NCBI GenBank assembly: GCA_004144935.1
Contig: SDZP01000109.1
Coordinates: forward strand, 1 to 9,914
Direction of reading: 5' to 3'
Source of the DNA: Caulobacteraceae bacterium
Lineage (GTDB): Bacteria; Pseudomonadota; Alphaproteobacteria; Caulobacterales; Caulobacteraceae
DNA length: 9,914 bases
Made by a program: the position numbers and the translations under genes. The notes below the pieces were generated by a model. It worked only from the letters and a program-made list of their open reading frames with translations. It was not told where the DNA came from and made no database searches. Positions 1 to 6,491 of the stretch are shown here, in pieces (the first letter of the stretch is position 1; each line of letters begins with the position of its first letter).

Positions 1-106
1 CGGCGGCGTGGTCGCCGACAGCGACGCCGACGCCGAATACGACGAGACCCTGCACAAGAGCCGGGCCCTGCGGCGGGCGGCCGAAGAGGCCTGGCGGTTC
101 AGGTAG
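1..106 (+). CDS. trpE: C-terminal fragment of a chorismate-binding enzyme, probably anthranilate synthase component I
   Basis: Only the last 34 codons are in the window; the reading frame starts at base 2 and ends at the TAG at 104-106. The peptide begins GGVVADSDADAEYDETLHKS and continues with an Arg/Ala-rich helix. This is the characteristic end of the chorismate-binding domain shared by TrpE, PabB and related enzymes: a Gly-rich strand, then DSD, then E-Y-x-E-T and a final K-(S/A)-R-A-L helix. TrpE makes anthranilate from chorismate for tryptophan synthesis; PabB makes aminodeoxychorismate for folate. The long tail with HKSRAL is more like alphaproteobacterial TrpE as I remember it, but PabB cannot be excluded from so short a piece. 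No trpG or other trp gene follows; the next gene is metG on the opposite strand. Confidence 0.6.
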   Translation, partial: GGVVADSDADAEYDETLHKSRALRRAAEEAWRFR

Positions 107-115
107 AACCGCACC

Positions 116-140
116 CCTTCTCCCGCTCGTCCGGAGAAGG
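116..140. terminator. Hairpin between converging genes, candidate bidirectional terminator
   Basis: CCTTCTCC at 116-123 and GGAGAAGG at 133-140 form a perfect 8-bp stem with a 9-nt loop. The hairpin lies between the stop of the trpE-like gene (106) and the stop of metG (143), where a shared terminator is expected. There is no real U-tract on either side, so it may be a weak or Rho-assisted terminator or simply an mRNA 3'-end hairpin. Confidence 0.5.
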
Positions 141-142
141 AA

Positions 143-1855
143 CTAAGCCTGGGCCCCGCCAAACCGCTCGCCCCATTCGGCGACCTGTTCGTCCTCGATC
201 TTCCTGAACAGCACCTCCGGCGCCCGGATCGTCTGGCCCACCGGCAACCGGTCCAGTTCAACCGCCGCGCCTTCGCTTGGCCAAGCCAGCGGCCAGCCCT
301 GGTTGAAGGCCTCGGCGATCTTCTCGGCCGCGAACGGGATGAACGGCGCCGAGAGCCGGGCGTAGAGGGCGGCCAGGTTCAGCGCCGTGCGCACCACCAC
401 CGCCGCCCTCGCCGGATCGGTCTTGATGGCCGTCCAGGGGGCCGCGACCTGCAGGTACTCATTGCCCAGCACCCACAGCGCCCGCAGCGCCTGGGCCGCC
501 TTGCGCACCTCGATGCCCTCCAGCTGCGCCGTCAGGTCGGCGATGCCGGCGTCGAGGTCGGCGTACAGCTTGGCTTCCAGCTCACCGGGCTCGCCGCCCT
601 CGGGCACGACGCCCTCGAACTTGCTCTCGGCGAACTTGGCGATGCGGTTGACGAAGTTCCCCAGCACGTCGGCCAGATCCTTGTTCACCGCCGACTGGAA
701 CTGCTCCCAGGTGAAGGCGGTGTCGGACCCCTCCGGCGCGTTGGCCGTCAGGTACCAGCGCCAGAGGTCGGGCGGCAGCAGCTCCAGCGCCGTGTCCATG
801 AAGACGCCACGCTTCTCGCTGGTCGAGAACTTGCCGCCGTACCAGTTGAGCCAGTTGAAGGCCTTGAGCCGGTCGACCGTCTTCCACGGCTCTTCGCTGC
901 CCAGGATGGTGGCCGGGAAGCTGACGGTGTGGAAGGCGACGTTGTCCTTGCCCATGAACTGGACGTACTCGGTCTCGTCCGCGCCCTTGTCGGTGCGCCA
1001 CCAGTGTTCCCAGTCGGTCCCTTCGGACTCGGCCCACTCGACCGTGGCGCCGATGTATTCGATCGGCGCGTCGAACCAGACGTAGAAGACTTTGTCCTCG
1101 AAACCGGGGCGCGGCAGGCCGTCCTTCATCACCGGGATGCCCCAGGCGAGGTCGCGGGTGATGCCGCGGTCGATCAGCCCTTCGTCGAGGTGCTTGTAGG
1201 CGATGGACCGGGTCAGCGCCGGCCAGTTCGCCGAGTTGGCGTCGACCCAGGCGCGGATGCGGCTCTCGACCCTGGTCTGCTGCAGGTACAGGTGGTTGGT
1301 GTCGCGCACCTCGATGTTCCGCGAGCCGCTGATCTTGCTGTAGGGATTGATCAGGTCGACCGGGTCCAGGAGGTTGCCACAGTTGTCGCACTGGTCGCCC
1401 CGGGCCTTCTCGAAGCCGCAGTGCGGGCAGGTGCCCTCGACGTAGCGGTCAGGCAGGAAGCGGCGATCGTCAACGGAATAGACCATCTTGTCGGTCCGCT
1501 CCTCGATCAGCCCCTTGGACTCCAGCACCTCGGCGAAATGCTGCGTCAGCCGGTGGTTGGGCGGATTGGAGCTGCGGCCGAACCAGTCGAACGACAGGCC
1601 GAAGGCGCGGCTGATGTCGTGCTGCAACTGGTGCTGTTCGTCGCAGTAGGTGCGCACGTCCTGGCCGGCCTCGGCGGCGGCCAGCTCGGCCGGGGTGCCG
1701 TGTTCGTCGGTGGCGCAGATGTAGAGCACTTCGGCGCCTTGGGCCCGCTTGAAGCGCGCGAAAACGTCGGCCGGCAGCATCGAGCCGGCCAGGTTGCCCA
1801 GGTGCTTGATGCCGTTGATGTACGGCAGGGCGGAGGTGATCAGAACGCGCGTCAT
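143..1855 (-). CDS. metG: Methionyl-tRNA synthetase
   Basis: This cytoplasmic enzyme charges tRNA-Met with methionine using ATP. The 570-aa protein is a class I synthetase. The HIGH-type signature is HLGN at residues 18-21, after the strand RVLITSALPYING. The connective domain carries a zinc knuckle with Cys143, Cys146, Cys156 and Cys159. The second catalytic signature is KFSTS at 342-346, a variant of KMSKS without the second lysine, as seen in many zinc-type MetRS. The alpha-helical anticodon domain follows, from about residue 370. There is no C-terminal EMAP/Trbp111-like tRNA-binding domain, so this is the short form. The ATG at 1855 is chosen because the protein then begins MTRVLITSALPYING, the usual N-terminus. 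An in-frame ATG at 1897 would add 14 residues of basic, non-conserved sequence and start inside a palindrome. The gene is divergent from potF and converges with the trpE-like gene. Confidence 0.96.
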   Translation of the reverse strand: MTRVLITSALPYINGIKHLGNLAGSMLPADVFARFKRAQGAEVLYICATDEHGTPAELAAAEAGQDVRTYCDEQHQLQHDISRAFGLSFDWFGRSSNPPNHRLTQHFAEVLESKGLIEERTDKMVYSVDDRRFLPDRYVEGTCPHCGFEKARGDQCDNCGNLLDPVDLINPYSKISGSRNIEVRDTNHLYLQQTRVESRIRAWVDANSANWPALTRSIAYKHLDEGLIDRGITRDLAWGIPVMKDGLPRPGFEDKVFYVWFDAPIEYIGATVEWAESEGTDWEHWWRTDKGADETEYVQFMGKDNVAFHTVSFPATILGSEEPWKTVDRLKAFNWLNWYGGKFSTSEKRGVFMDTALELLPPDLWRWYLTANAPEGSDTAFTWEQFQSAVNKDLADVLGNFVNRIAKFAESKFEGVVPEGGEPGELEAKLYADLDAGIADLTAQLEGIEVRKAAQALRALWVLGNEYLQVAAPWTAIKTDPARAAVVVRTALNLAALYARLSAPFIPFAAEKIAEAFNQGWPLAWPSEGAAVELDRLPVGQTIRAPEVLFRKIEDEQVAEWGERFGGAQA

Positions 1856-1863
1856 GGGGCGCG

Positions 1864-1893
1864 GATATAGGCGAGCCGCGCGCCGAATGACAG
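1864..1893 (-). promoter_or_regulatory. Possible metG promoter
   Basis: Read on the minus strand, CTGTCA (1893-1888; 4 of 6 matches to TTGACA) is followed after 18 nt by TATATC (1869-1864; 5 of 6 matches to TATAAT). Transcription would begin near 1857, only a few bases before the metG ATG at 1855, so the mRNA would be nearly leaderless. In GC-rich DNA such matches arise by chance and this is a weak call. Confidence 0.25.
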
Positions 1894-1897
1894 TCAT
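1887..1897. promoter_or_regulatory. 11-bp perfect palindrome, candidate operator between metG and potF
   Basis: ATGAC-A-GTCAT is perfectly symmetrical about base 1892. It sits in the divergent metG/potF promoter region, overlaps the possible -35 box of metG and lies 14 bp upstream of the possible -35 of potF. Position and symmetry suit a dimeric transcription factor. I do not recognise the regulator, and a single palindrome of this size can occur by chance. Confidence 0.25.
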
Positions 1898-1910
1898 CCC
1901 GCGAAACCGC

Positions 1911-1938
1911 TTAACGCTGGGCGTCTTGGCCGTATAAC
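1911..1938 (+). promoter_or_regulatory. Candidate sigma70-type promoter of the potFGHI operon
   Basis: TTAACG at 1911-1916 (4 of 6 matches to TTGACA) and TATAAC at 1933-1938 (5 of 6 matches to TATAAT) are separated by 16 nt. The predicted start near 1945 gives a leader of about 25 nt. The leader contains GGAGAG at 1959-1964, 4 nt before the potF ATG. This AT-rich pair stands out in otherwise GC-rich DNA. Confidence 0.45.
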
Positions 1939-1968
1939 TGCGGGCAGGGACGATTTACGGAGAGCGCG

Positions 1969-3096
1969 ATGCTTGGATCGATGACACGGCGGCTGGCGGT
2001 CGCCATGGCGGCGGTTTCCGTCTTGGGCCTGGGCGCCTGCGAAGGCGGCAAGGACGGCGGCGGCAAATCGGCCAAGGCGCAGGAAGTTCACGTCTACAAC
2101 TGGTCGGACTACATCGACCCCAAGCTGCTGGAAGAGTTCACCGCCGAGACCGGCATCAAGGTGGTCTACGACACCTTCGACACCGCCGAGATCATGGAAA
2201 CCAAGCTCATGACCGGCCAGTCCGGTTATGACGTCGCCGTTCCGGCCAACCACACCATCCCCAAGCTGATCCAGGGCAAGGCCATCGAGCCGCTCGATTT
2301 CGCCAAACTGCCCAACCGCAAGAACCTCTGGCCGGACATCGTCTCGGGCATGGAGCCCTTCGATCCGGGCGCCAAATACAGCGTGCCCTACATGTGGGGC
2401 ACCATGGGCATCGGCTACAACAAGGCCAAGGTGGCCGAGCGGCTTCCCGGCGTCGCGCTCGACAGCTGGTCGGTGATCTTCGATCCCGCCAATCTGGCCA
2501 AGCTCAAGGACTGCGGCGTTTTCTTCCTGGACGCCCCGGAAGACATGTTCGCCGTGGTCCTGACCTATATGGGCAAGGACCCGAACTCGACCAATCCGGC
2601 CGACTACGAGGCCGCGGCCCAGCTATTGCTGAAGCTTCGCCCCTATGTGCGCAAGTTCCACAGCAGTGAATACATCGAGGCCCTCGCCAACGGCGATGCC
2701 TGCGTCGTGGTCGGCTACAACGGCGACATCTTCCAGGCCCGTGATCGCGCCACGGAGGCCAAGAACGGCGTCGACGTCGGCTACGTCATCCCCAGGGAAG
2801 GCAGCCAGCTCTGGTTCGATGCCATGACCATTCCGGCCGGCGGCAACCGCGAAGTGGCGCACAGGTTCATCGACTTCATGCTGCGGCCCGAGGTCATCGC
2901 CCGGGCGTCCAACGTGACCACCTACGCCAACGGCAACCTGGCGGCGTCGGCCCTGGTCGACGCCGACATCAAGAACAACCCCGGCATCTATCCGCCCCCC
3001 GAGGTGATGAGCCGGCTGTTCACCACCAAGGCCAAGGACCAGCCGCTGATGAAGGTCGTCACCCGCCAGTGGACCAAGGTGCTCACCGGCCGATGA
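1969..3096 (+). CDS. potF: Polyamine ABC transporter substrate-binding lipoprotein, PotF type
   Basis: This protein captures putrescine- or spermidine-type polyamines in the periplasm and delivers them to the PotGHI importer. The 375-aa product starts with a type II signal peptide: basic TRR, a hydrophobic stretch, then lipobox LGAC with Cys24 as the lipidation site. It is therefore a membrane-anchored lipoprotein, whereas E. coli PotF is a soluble periplasmic protein. A Gly/Lys linker leads into the mature domain HVYNWSDYI (41-49). Close similarity to PotF runs to the end, including FLDAPEDMF, GKDPNST, FHSSEYI, LANGD, NPGIYPP and the final WTKV. Likely ligand residues are Trp45, Ser46, Tyr48, Glu191, Asp253 and Asp284; Tyr250 and Trp282 differ from E. 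coli PotF. The start at 1969 is favoured over the ATG at 1981 because GGAGAG lies just before it. The stop overlaps the potG start as ATGA. Confidence 0.95.
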   Translation: MLGSMTRRLAVAMAAVSVLGLGACEGGKDGGGKSAKAQEVHVYNWSDYIDPKLLEEFTAETGIKVVYDTFDTAEIMETKLMTGQSGYDVAVPANHTIPKLIQGKAIEPLDFAKLPNRKNLWPDIVSGMEPFDPGAKYSVPYMWGTMGIGYNKAKVAERLPGVALDSWSVIFDPANLAKLKDCGVFFLDAPEDMFAVVLTYMGKDPNSTNPADYEAAAQLLLKLRPYVRKFHSSEYIEALANGDACVVVGYNGDIFQARDRATEAKNGVDVGYVIPREGSQLWFDAMTIPAGGNREVAHRFIDFMLRPEVIARASNVTTYANGNLAASALVDADIKNNPGIYPPPEVMSRLFTTKAKDQPLMKVVTRQWTKVLTGR

Positions 3097-4280
3097 GCGG
3101 GGCGAAGGGGCGGCCGGCCAAGGCGACCGGCAAGCGGCTGAACATCGGCGCGGTGCGGAGCACGTTCGCGCCCTGGAACGACCCGGCGGCGACACCCCTG
3201 GTGCGCTTCCAGAACGTCACCAAGCGGTTCGGCGACCAGACGGCGGTCAAGGACGTCTCGCTGGACATCTATCCCGGCGAGTTCTTCGCCCTGCTGGGCC
3301 CGTCCGGCTGCGGCAAGACCACACTGATGCGCATGCTGGCCGGGTTCGAGACGCCGAACGCCGGGACCATCACCCTGGCCGGCCAGGATCTGGCCGGCAT
3401 CCCGCCGCACCAGCGGCCGGTCAACATGATGTTCCAGTCCTACGCCCTGTTCCCGCACCTGAGCGTCGAACAGAACATCGCTTTCGGGCTCAAGCAGGAA
3501 GGCCTGCCCAGGGCCGAGATCGCCGCCCGCGTCGTCGAGATGCTGGAGCTGGTCAAGCTGAAGCCCTTCGCCCGCCGCAAGCCCGACCAGCTGAGCGGCG
3601 GCCAGAAGCAGCGGGTCGCCCTGGCCCGCGCCGTGGCCCGCAAGCCGCAGATGCTGCTGCTCGACGAACCCCTGGGCGCCCTCGACAAGAAGCTGCGCGA
3701 GGAGACCCAGTTCGAACTGATGGACCTGCAGGTCGAGCTCGGCATGACCTTCCTGATCGTCACCCACGACCAGGAAGAGGCCATGGTCATGGCCGACCGC
3801 ATCGCCGTCATGCGCGAGGGCGAGATCGCCCAGATCGGCCGGCCCGAGGAGGTCTACGAGACCCCCGCCAACCGCTACGTGGCTGAGTTCCTGGGCGACG
3901 TGAACCTGTTCAACACCACCGTCTCGGCCATCGAGCACCCGATGGCGCGGCTGTCGACGGCCGGGGCGGCCGAGGGCTTCTACGTCCTCGACGACGACTG
4001 CCCGCCGGCCGGCACGGCGGTGAACCTGGCCGTCCGGCCCGAGAAGATGCGCATCGGCCTGGAGCGGCCGCCGGCCGGAACCCACAACGTGCTGGCCGGC
4101 GAGATCTGGGACATCGGCTACACCGGCGACTGGACCAACTACATTGTCGAGCTGCCGGGCGAGAAGCTGATCCGGGTGGCCCGCGCCAATGCCAGCCGAA
4201 TCGTCGAGCGCCCCATCGGCTGGGACGACAAGGTCTGGGTCACCTTCGCCGACGACGCCGGCGTGGTGCTGACCCGATGA
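3093..4280 (+). CDS. potG: Polyamine ABC transporter ATP-binding protein
   Basis: This is the cytoplasmic ATPase that powers the PotFGHI importer. The 395-aa protein has about 35 extra N-terminal residues, basic and low in complexity, before the nucleotide-binding domain begins at VRFQNVTKRFG (37-47). Visible motifs are Walker A GPSGCGKTT (69-77), Q-loop Gln115 in MMFQSYALFPHLS, signature LSGGQ (167-171), Walker B LLLDEP (188-193), D-loop GALD and switch His225 in VTHDQEEA. After EFLGDVNLFN the C-terminal region (about 255-395) is a TOBE-type regulatory domain with the typical LAVRPEKM segment. The start at 3093 overlaps the potF stop as ATGA. An upstream in-frame alternative start at 3069 lies inside potF and adds nothing conserved. 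The length is close to E. coli PotG, remembered as about 377 aa. The next gene again overlaps by ATGA. Confidence 0.95.
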   Translation: MSGAKGRPAKATGKRLNIGAVRSTFAPWNDPAATPLVRFQNVTKRFGDQTAVKDVSLDIYPGEFFALLGPSGCGKTTLMRMLAGFETPNAGTITLAGQDLAGIPPHQRPVNMMFQSYALFPHLSVEQNIAFGLKQEGLPRAEIAARVVEMLELVKLKPFARRKPDQLSGGQKQRVALARAVARKPQMLLLDEPLGALDKKLREETQFELMDLQVELGMTFLIVTHDQEEAMVMADRIAVMREGEIAQIGRPEEVYETPANRYVAEFLGDVNLFNTTVSAIEHPMARLSTAGAAEGFYVLDDDCPPAGTAVNLAVRPEKMRIGLERPPAGTHNVLAGEIWDIGYTGDWTNYIVELPGEKLIRVARANASRIVERPIGWDDKVWVTFADDAGVVLTR

Positions 4281-5185
4281 AGACGAAGGGGGCGACGACC
4301 CCCTGGCCGAAGCTCTCGGCCCTGATCCCCTACGCCTGGCTGCTGGTCTTCTTCGCCCTGCCCTTCCTGCTGGTCGCCCGGCTGTCGCTGTCCGACAGCG
4401 CCCTGTCGATCCCGCCCTACACGCCGCAGATCGACTGGAGCGGCGGCATCGAGGGCCTCAAGGTCTTCTTCGCCGCCCTCGACTTCGACACCTACAAGCA
4501 GCTGGGCAGCGACAGCCTGTACGCCGAATCCTATGTCTCGAGCCTCAGGTTCGCCGCCGAGGGCACGATCCTGGCCCTGCTGGTCGGCTACCCGATGGCC
4601 TACGGCATGGCCCGCTGCAAGCCGGCCACCCGCAGCCTGCTGCTGATGCTGGTGATCCTGCCGTTCTGGACCAGCTTCCTGATCCGGGTCTACGCCTGGG
4701 TCGGCATCCTGAAGCCGCAGGGCCTGCTCAACGCCGGCCTCGGCCTCGTCGGCCTGCCGCCCACCGACCTGCTCTACACGCCGGCGGCGGTGCAGATCGG
4801 CCTGGTCTACAGCTACCTGCCGTTCATGGTGCTGCCCCTCTACGCGGTGCTGGAGAAGCTTGACTACACCCTGCTGGAGGCCGCCGCCGACCTCGGCTCG
4901 CCGCCGTGGAAGAGCTTCTGGCAGGTGACCTTCCCGCTCTCCATCCCCGGAGTCATCGCCGGCTCGCTGCTCTGCTTCATTCCCATGGTCGGGGAGTTCG
5001 TCATCCCCGACCTGCTGGGCGGTCCGGGATCGCTGATGATCGGCCGCTCAATCTGGATGGAGTTCTTCGCCAACCGCGACTGGCCCTTCGCCTCGGCCGT
5101 GGCCGTGGTCCTGCTGCTGACCCTGGTCGTCCCGATCGTCCTCTACCAGCGCCAGCAGGTGAAGGCGCTGGAGGCAGGCCAATGA
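4277..5185 (+). CDS. potH: Polyamine ABC transporter permease, PotH type
   Basis: This inner-membrane subunit forms the polyamine channel together with PotI. The 302-aa protein has about six hydrophobic helices: residues 17-36, 92-111, 119-140, 170-192, 223-245 and 270-291. A sizeable periplasmic segment (about 37-90) lies between the first two, as is usual for the PotB/PotH group. The cytoplasmic coupling (EAA) loop is EKLDYTLLEAAADLGSPPWK (193-212), which docks on the ATPase. It is followed by the family-typical VGEFVIPDLLGGPGS (238-252), which points to PotH rather than PotI. The ATG at 4277 overlaps the potG stop (ATGA), with no strong Shine-Dalgarno sequence of its own, so translation is probably coupled to potG. 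The stop overlaps the potI start in the same way. Confidence 0.94.
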   Translation: MKTKGATTPWPKLSALIPYAWLLVFFALPFLLVARLSLSDSALSIPPYTPQIDWSGGIEGLKVFFAALDFDTYKQLGSDSLYAESYVSSLRFAAEGTILALLVGYPMAYGMARCKPATRSLLLMLVILPFWTSFLIRVYAWVGILKPQGLLNAGLGLVGLPPTDLLYTPAAVQIGLVYSYLPFMVLPLYAVLEKLDYTLLEAAADLGSPPWKSFWQVTFPLSIPGVIAGSLLCFIPMVGEFVIPDLLGGPGSLMIGRSIWMEFFANRDWPFASAVAVVLLLTLVVPIVLYQRQQVKALEAGQ

Positions 5186-5979
5186 AGCGCGGCCCCTCGG
5201 CCTTCAACCTGGTCAGCCTGACCCTGGGTTTCGCCTTCCTCTACCTGCCGATCCTGCTGCTGGTCATCTGGTCGTTCAACGCCAGCAAGCTGGTCACCGT
5301 CTGGGGTGGTTTCTCGACCAAATGGTACGGGGCGCTGTTCCAGAACGACCAGCTGATGGCCGCCGCCTGGGTCACCCTGAGGGTCGGGCTGATCAGCGCC
5401 ACCCTGGCCACGGTGCTGGGAACGCTCGGCGCGGTCGCCCTCACCCGCCATGGCCGCTTCCGGGGCCGCACCCTGTTCTCGGGCATGAGCTACGCGCCGC
5501 TGGTCATGCCCGAGGTCATCATGGGCCTCAGCCTGCTGCTGCTGTTCGTCGCCCTGAAGATCGACCGCGGCTTCCTGACCGTCACCCTGGCCCACACCAC
5601 CCTGACCATGGCCTATGTCGCCGTCGTCGTGCAGTCGCGCCTGGCCACCTTCGACCGCGATCTCGAGGACGCCGCCCAGGACCTCGGCGCCACCCCGACC
5701 AGCGCCTTCTGGCAGATCACCCTGCCCAACATCTTCCCGGCCATCCTGGCCGGCTGGATGCTGGCCTTCACCCTGTCGCTCGACGACCTGGTCATCGCCA
5801 GCTTCACCAGCGGGCCGGGCTCGACCACCCTGCCGATGCGCATCTACAGCCAGGTGCGGCTGGGGGTCTCGCCGGAAATCAACGCCGTCTGCACCCTGCT
5901 GATCGGGGTGGTGGCGTTGGGGGTGATCTGTTGGTCGATCGGCATGAAGTGGCGGGCCGTCGCCAGGCCCTCGACCTGA
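5182..5979 (+). CDS. potI: Polyamine ABC transporter permease, PotI type
   Basis: This is the second channel subunit of the polyamine importer. The 265-aa protein has about six membrane segments: near 11-31, 65-87, 104-124, 133-151, 185-207 and 236-255. It has the PotC/PotI N-terminal pattern, with a hydrophobic helix ending in IWSFNASK followed by WGGFSTKWYGALF. The EAA coupling loop is LEDAAQDLGATPTSAFWQI (161-179), and FTLSLDDLVIASF (196-208) is the typical following helix. The start at 5182 is supported twice: it overlaps the potH stop (ATGA), and GGAGG at 5170-5174 lies 7 nt upstream. A longer open frame running back into potH is only a shadow. It is the last gene of the operon; 17 nt separate its stop from that of the converging small gene. 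Confidence 0.94.
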   Translation: MKRGPSAFNLVSLTLGFAFLYLPILLLVIWSFNASKLVTVWGGFSTKWYGALFQNDQLMAAAWVTLRVGLISATLATVLGTLGAVALTRHGRFRGRTLFSGMSYAPLVMPEVIMGLSLLLLFVALKIDRGFLTVTLAHTTLTMAYVAVVVQSRLATFDRDLEDAAQDLGATPTSAFWQITLPNIFPAILAGWMLAFTLSLDDLVIASFTSGPGSTTLPMRIYSQVRLGVSPEINAVCTLLIGVVALGVICWSIGMKWRAVARPST

Positions 5980-5996
5980 GCCCGGCGACCTGACAG

Positions 5997-6305
5997 CTAT
6001 TTCAGCAACAGCTGGCCCTGCTTCTGGACCTTGTCCCGCACCTTGCCGGCCAGCATCCCGAGGATGCCCGGCAGGACGATGTCGATGCGGATCTCCTGCT
6101 CGAACACATGCAGCGCCCCGGTCACCGTCTGGCCCATGGCGATAGCTGTGAAGTTCATCGTGTCGCCGGTCCAGGTCTTGGTCACCTGCGCCTGGCCGCC
6201 GCCGGCCAGCTGCTGCTCGATCTTGCCGAAGCCCTGCTCGATGCGGTTGCGGGCCTCGGCCTTGCCCAGCTGGTGCGGCAGGTTGATCGTCAGGGGCTTG
6301 GACAT
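5997..6305 (-). CDS. Polyhydroxyalkanoic acid system family protein (PHA_gran_rgn type)
   Basis: A 102-aa soluble protein with no signal peptide or membrane helix. It begins MSKPLTINLPHQLGKAEARN, matching the family opening with H-x-LG (residues 11-14) and the following A-R-x-R-I helix. The middle has W45-x-G then MNFTAIAMGQTVTGALHV (50-67), and it ends with ILGMLAGKVRDKV followed by a short Gln/Leu tail. This is the pattern of the small family annotated as putative polyhydroxyalkanoic acid system protein (PF09650/TIGR02610 as I recall it). The molecular function is not established; the name comes from association with PHA granule genes in other bacteria, and no PHA synthase or phasin is seen here. 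The fold is probably a small alpha/beta protein. The gene appears to stand alone between two converging or diverging operons. Confidence 0.78.
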   Translation of the reverse strand: MSKPLTINLPHQLGKAEARNRIEQGFGKIEQQLAGGGQAQVTKTWTGDTMNFTAIAMGQTVTGALHVFEQEIRIDIVLPGILGMLAGKVRDKVQKQGQLLLK

Positions 6306-6491
6306 GGGCTTTCAGGGCTCTCGGCTAAGGTCGGCGTTTGATCGCATGTGGGCGCCCGCGCTCGCGCCGGCAAGCGCGCCTCTCTAGCGCGGAGGCCGGC
6401 GCGCCGGTTCCGCAAACGCCGATCGGGCCGGATCGGGGCTCACGCGCCGGCGGCGCTTGTGGCTCACCGCGCCATCGGGCAAATCCCCCTC
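6306..6491. other. Intergenic region between the small PHA-family gene and the MBOAT gene, rich in GC palindromes
   Basis: The 186 bases between the two divergent starts hold no convincing gene. Frames here are open, but translations are dominated by Arg and Ala and show no family pattern. I see no good -35/-10 pair for either gene. The stretch contains an interrupted hairpin (6363-6403), a 12-bp perfect palindrome CCGGCGCGCCGG (6396-6407), a direct repeat of GATCGGG (6421-6427 and 6431-6437) and a 13-bp odd palindrome centred on 6450. Regulation of the 3' operon is probably encoded here. Confidence 0.5.
6363..6403. repeat. Inverted repeat upstream of the MBOAT gene
   Basis: CGCGCCGGC (6363-6371) pairs perfectly with GCCGGCGCG (6395-6403). 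The intervening 23 nt carries a further GCGC/GCGC pairing (6374-6377 with 6387-6390). RNA from this stretch could fold into a strong 41-nt hairpin. With no U-tract it is not a standard terminator; it may be structure in the leader or a protein site, or a by-product of high GC. Confidence 0.4.

Noticed and set aside
929..1870. A 313-codon plus-strand open frame opposite metG, plus other open frames in that region (387-1085, 582-1391)
   Set aside because: They lie inside the strongly conserved metG gene. The translations are low-complexity Val/Gly/Ala/Asp or Arg-rich with no family pattern, as expected for antisense frames in GC-rich DNA.
2988..4085. A 365-codon minus-strand open frame across the potF end and potG
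   Set aside because: It is a shadow of PotG: Gly/Leu/His/Gln-rich, with no start context or domain, and the plus strand is unambiguous.
4906..5979. A longer version of potI starting inside potH
   Set aside because: The added 92 residues are Arg/Pro-rich frame-shadow of potH. The ATG at 5182 has GGAGG at 7 nt and gives the normal PotI N-terminus.
5994..6014. CAGCT ... AGCTG inverted repeat at the potI / small-gene convergence, as a terminator
   Set aside because: It has only a 5-bp stem with an 11-nt loop, no U-tract, and lies mostly within the 3' codons of the small gene. No convincing terminator is visible in the 17-nt gap.
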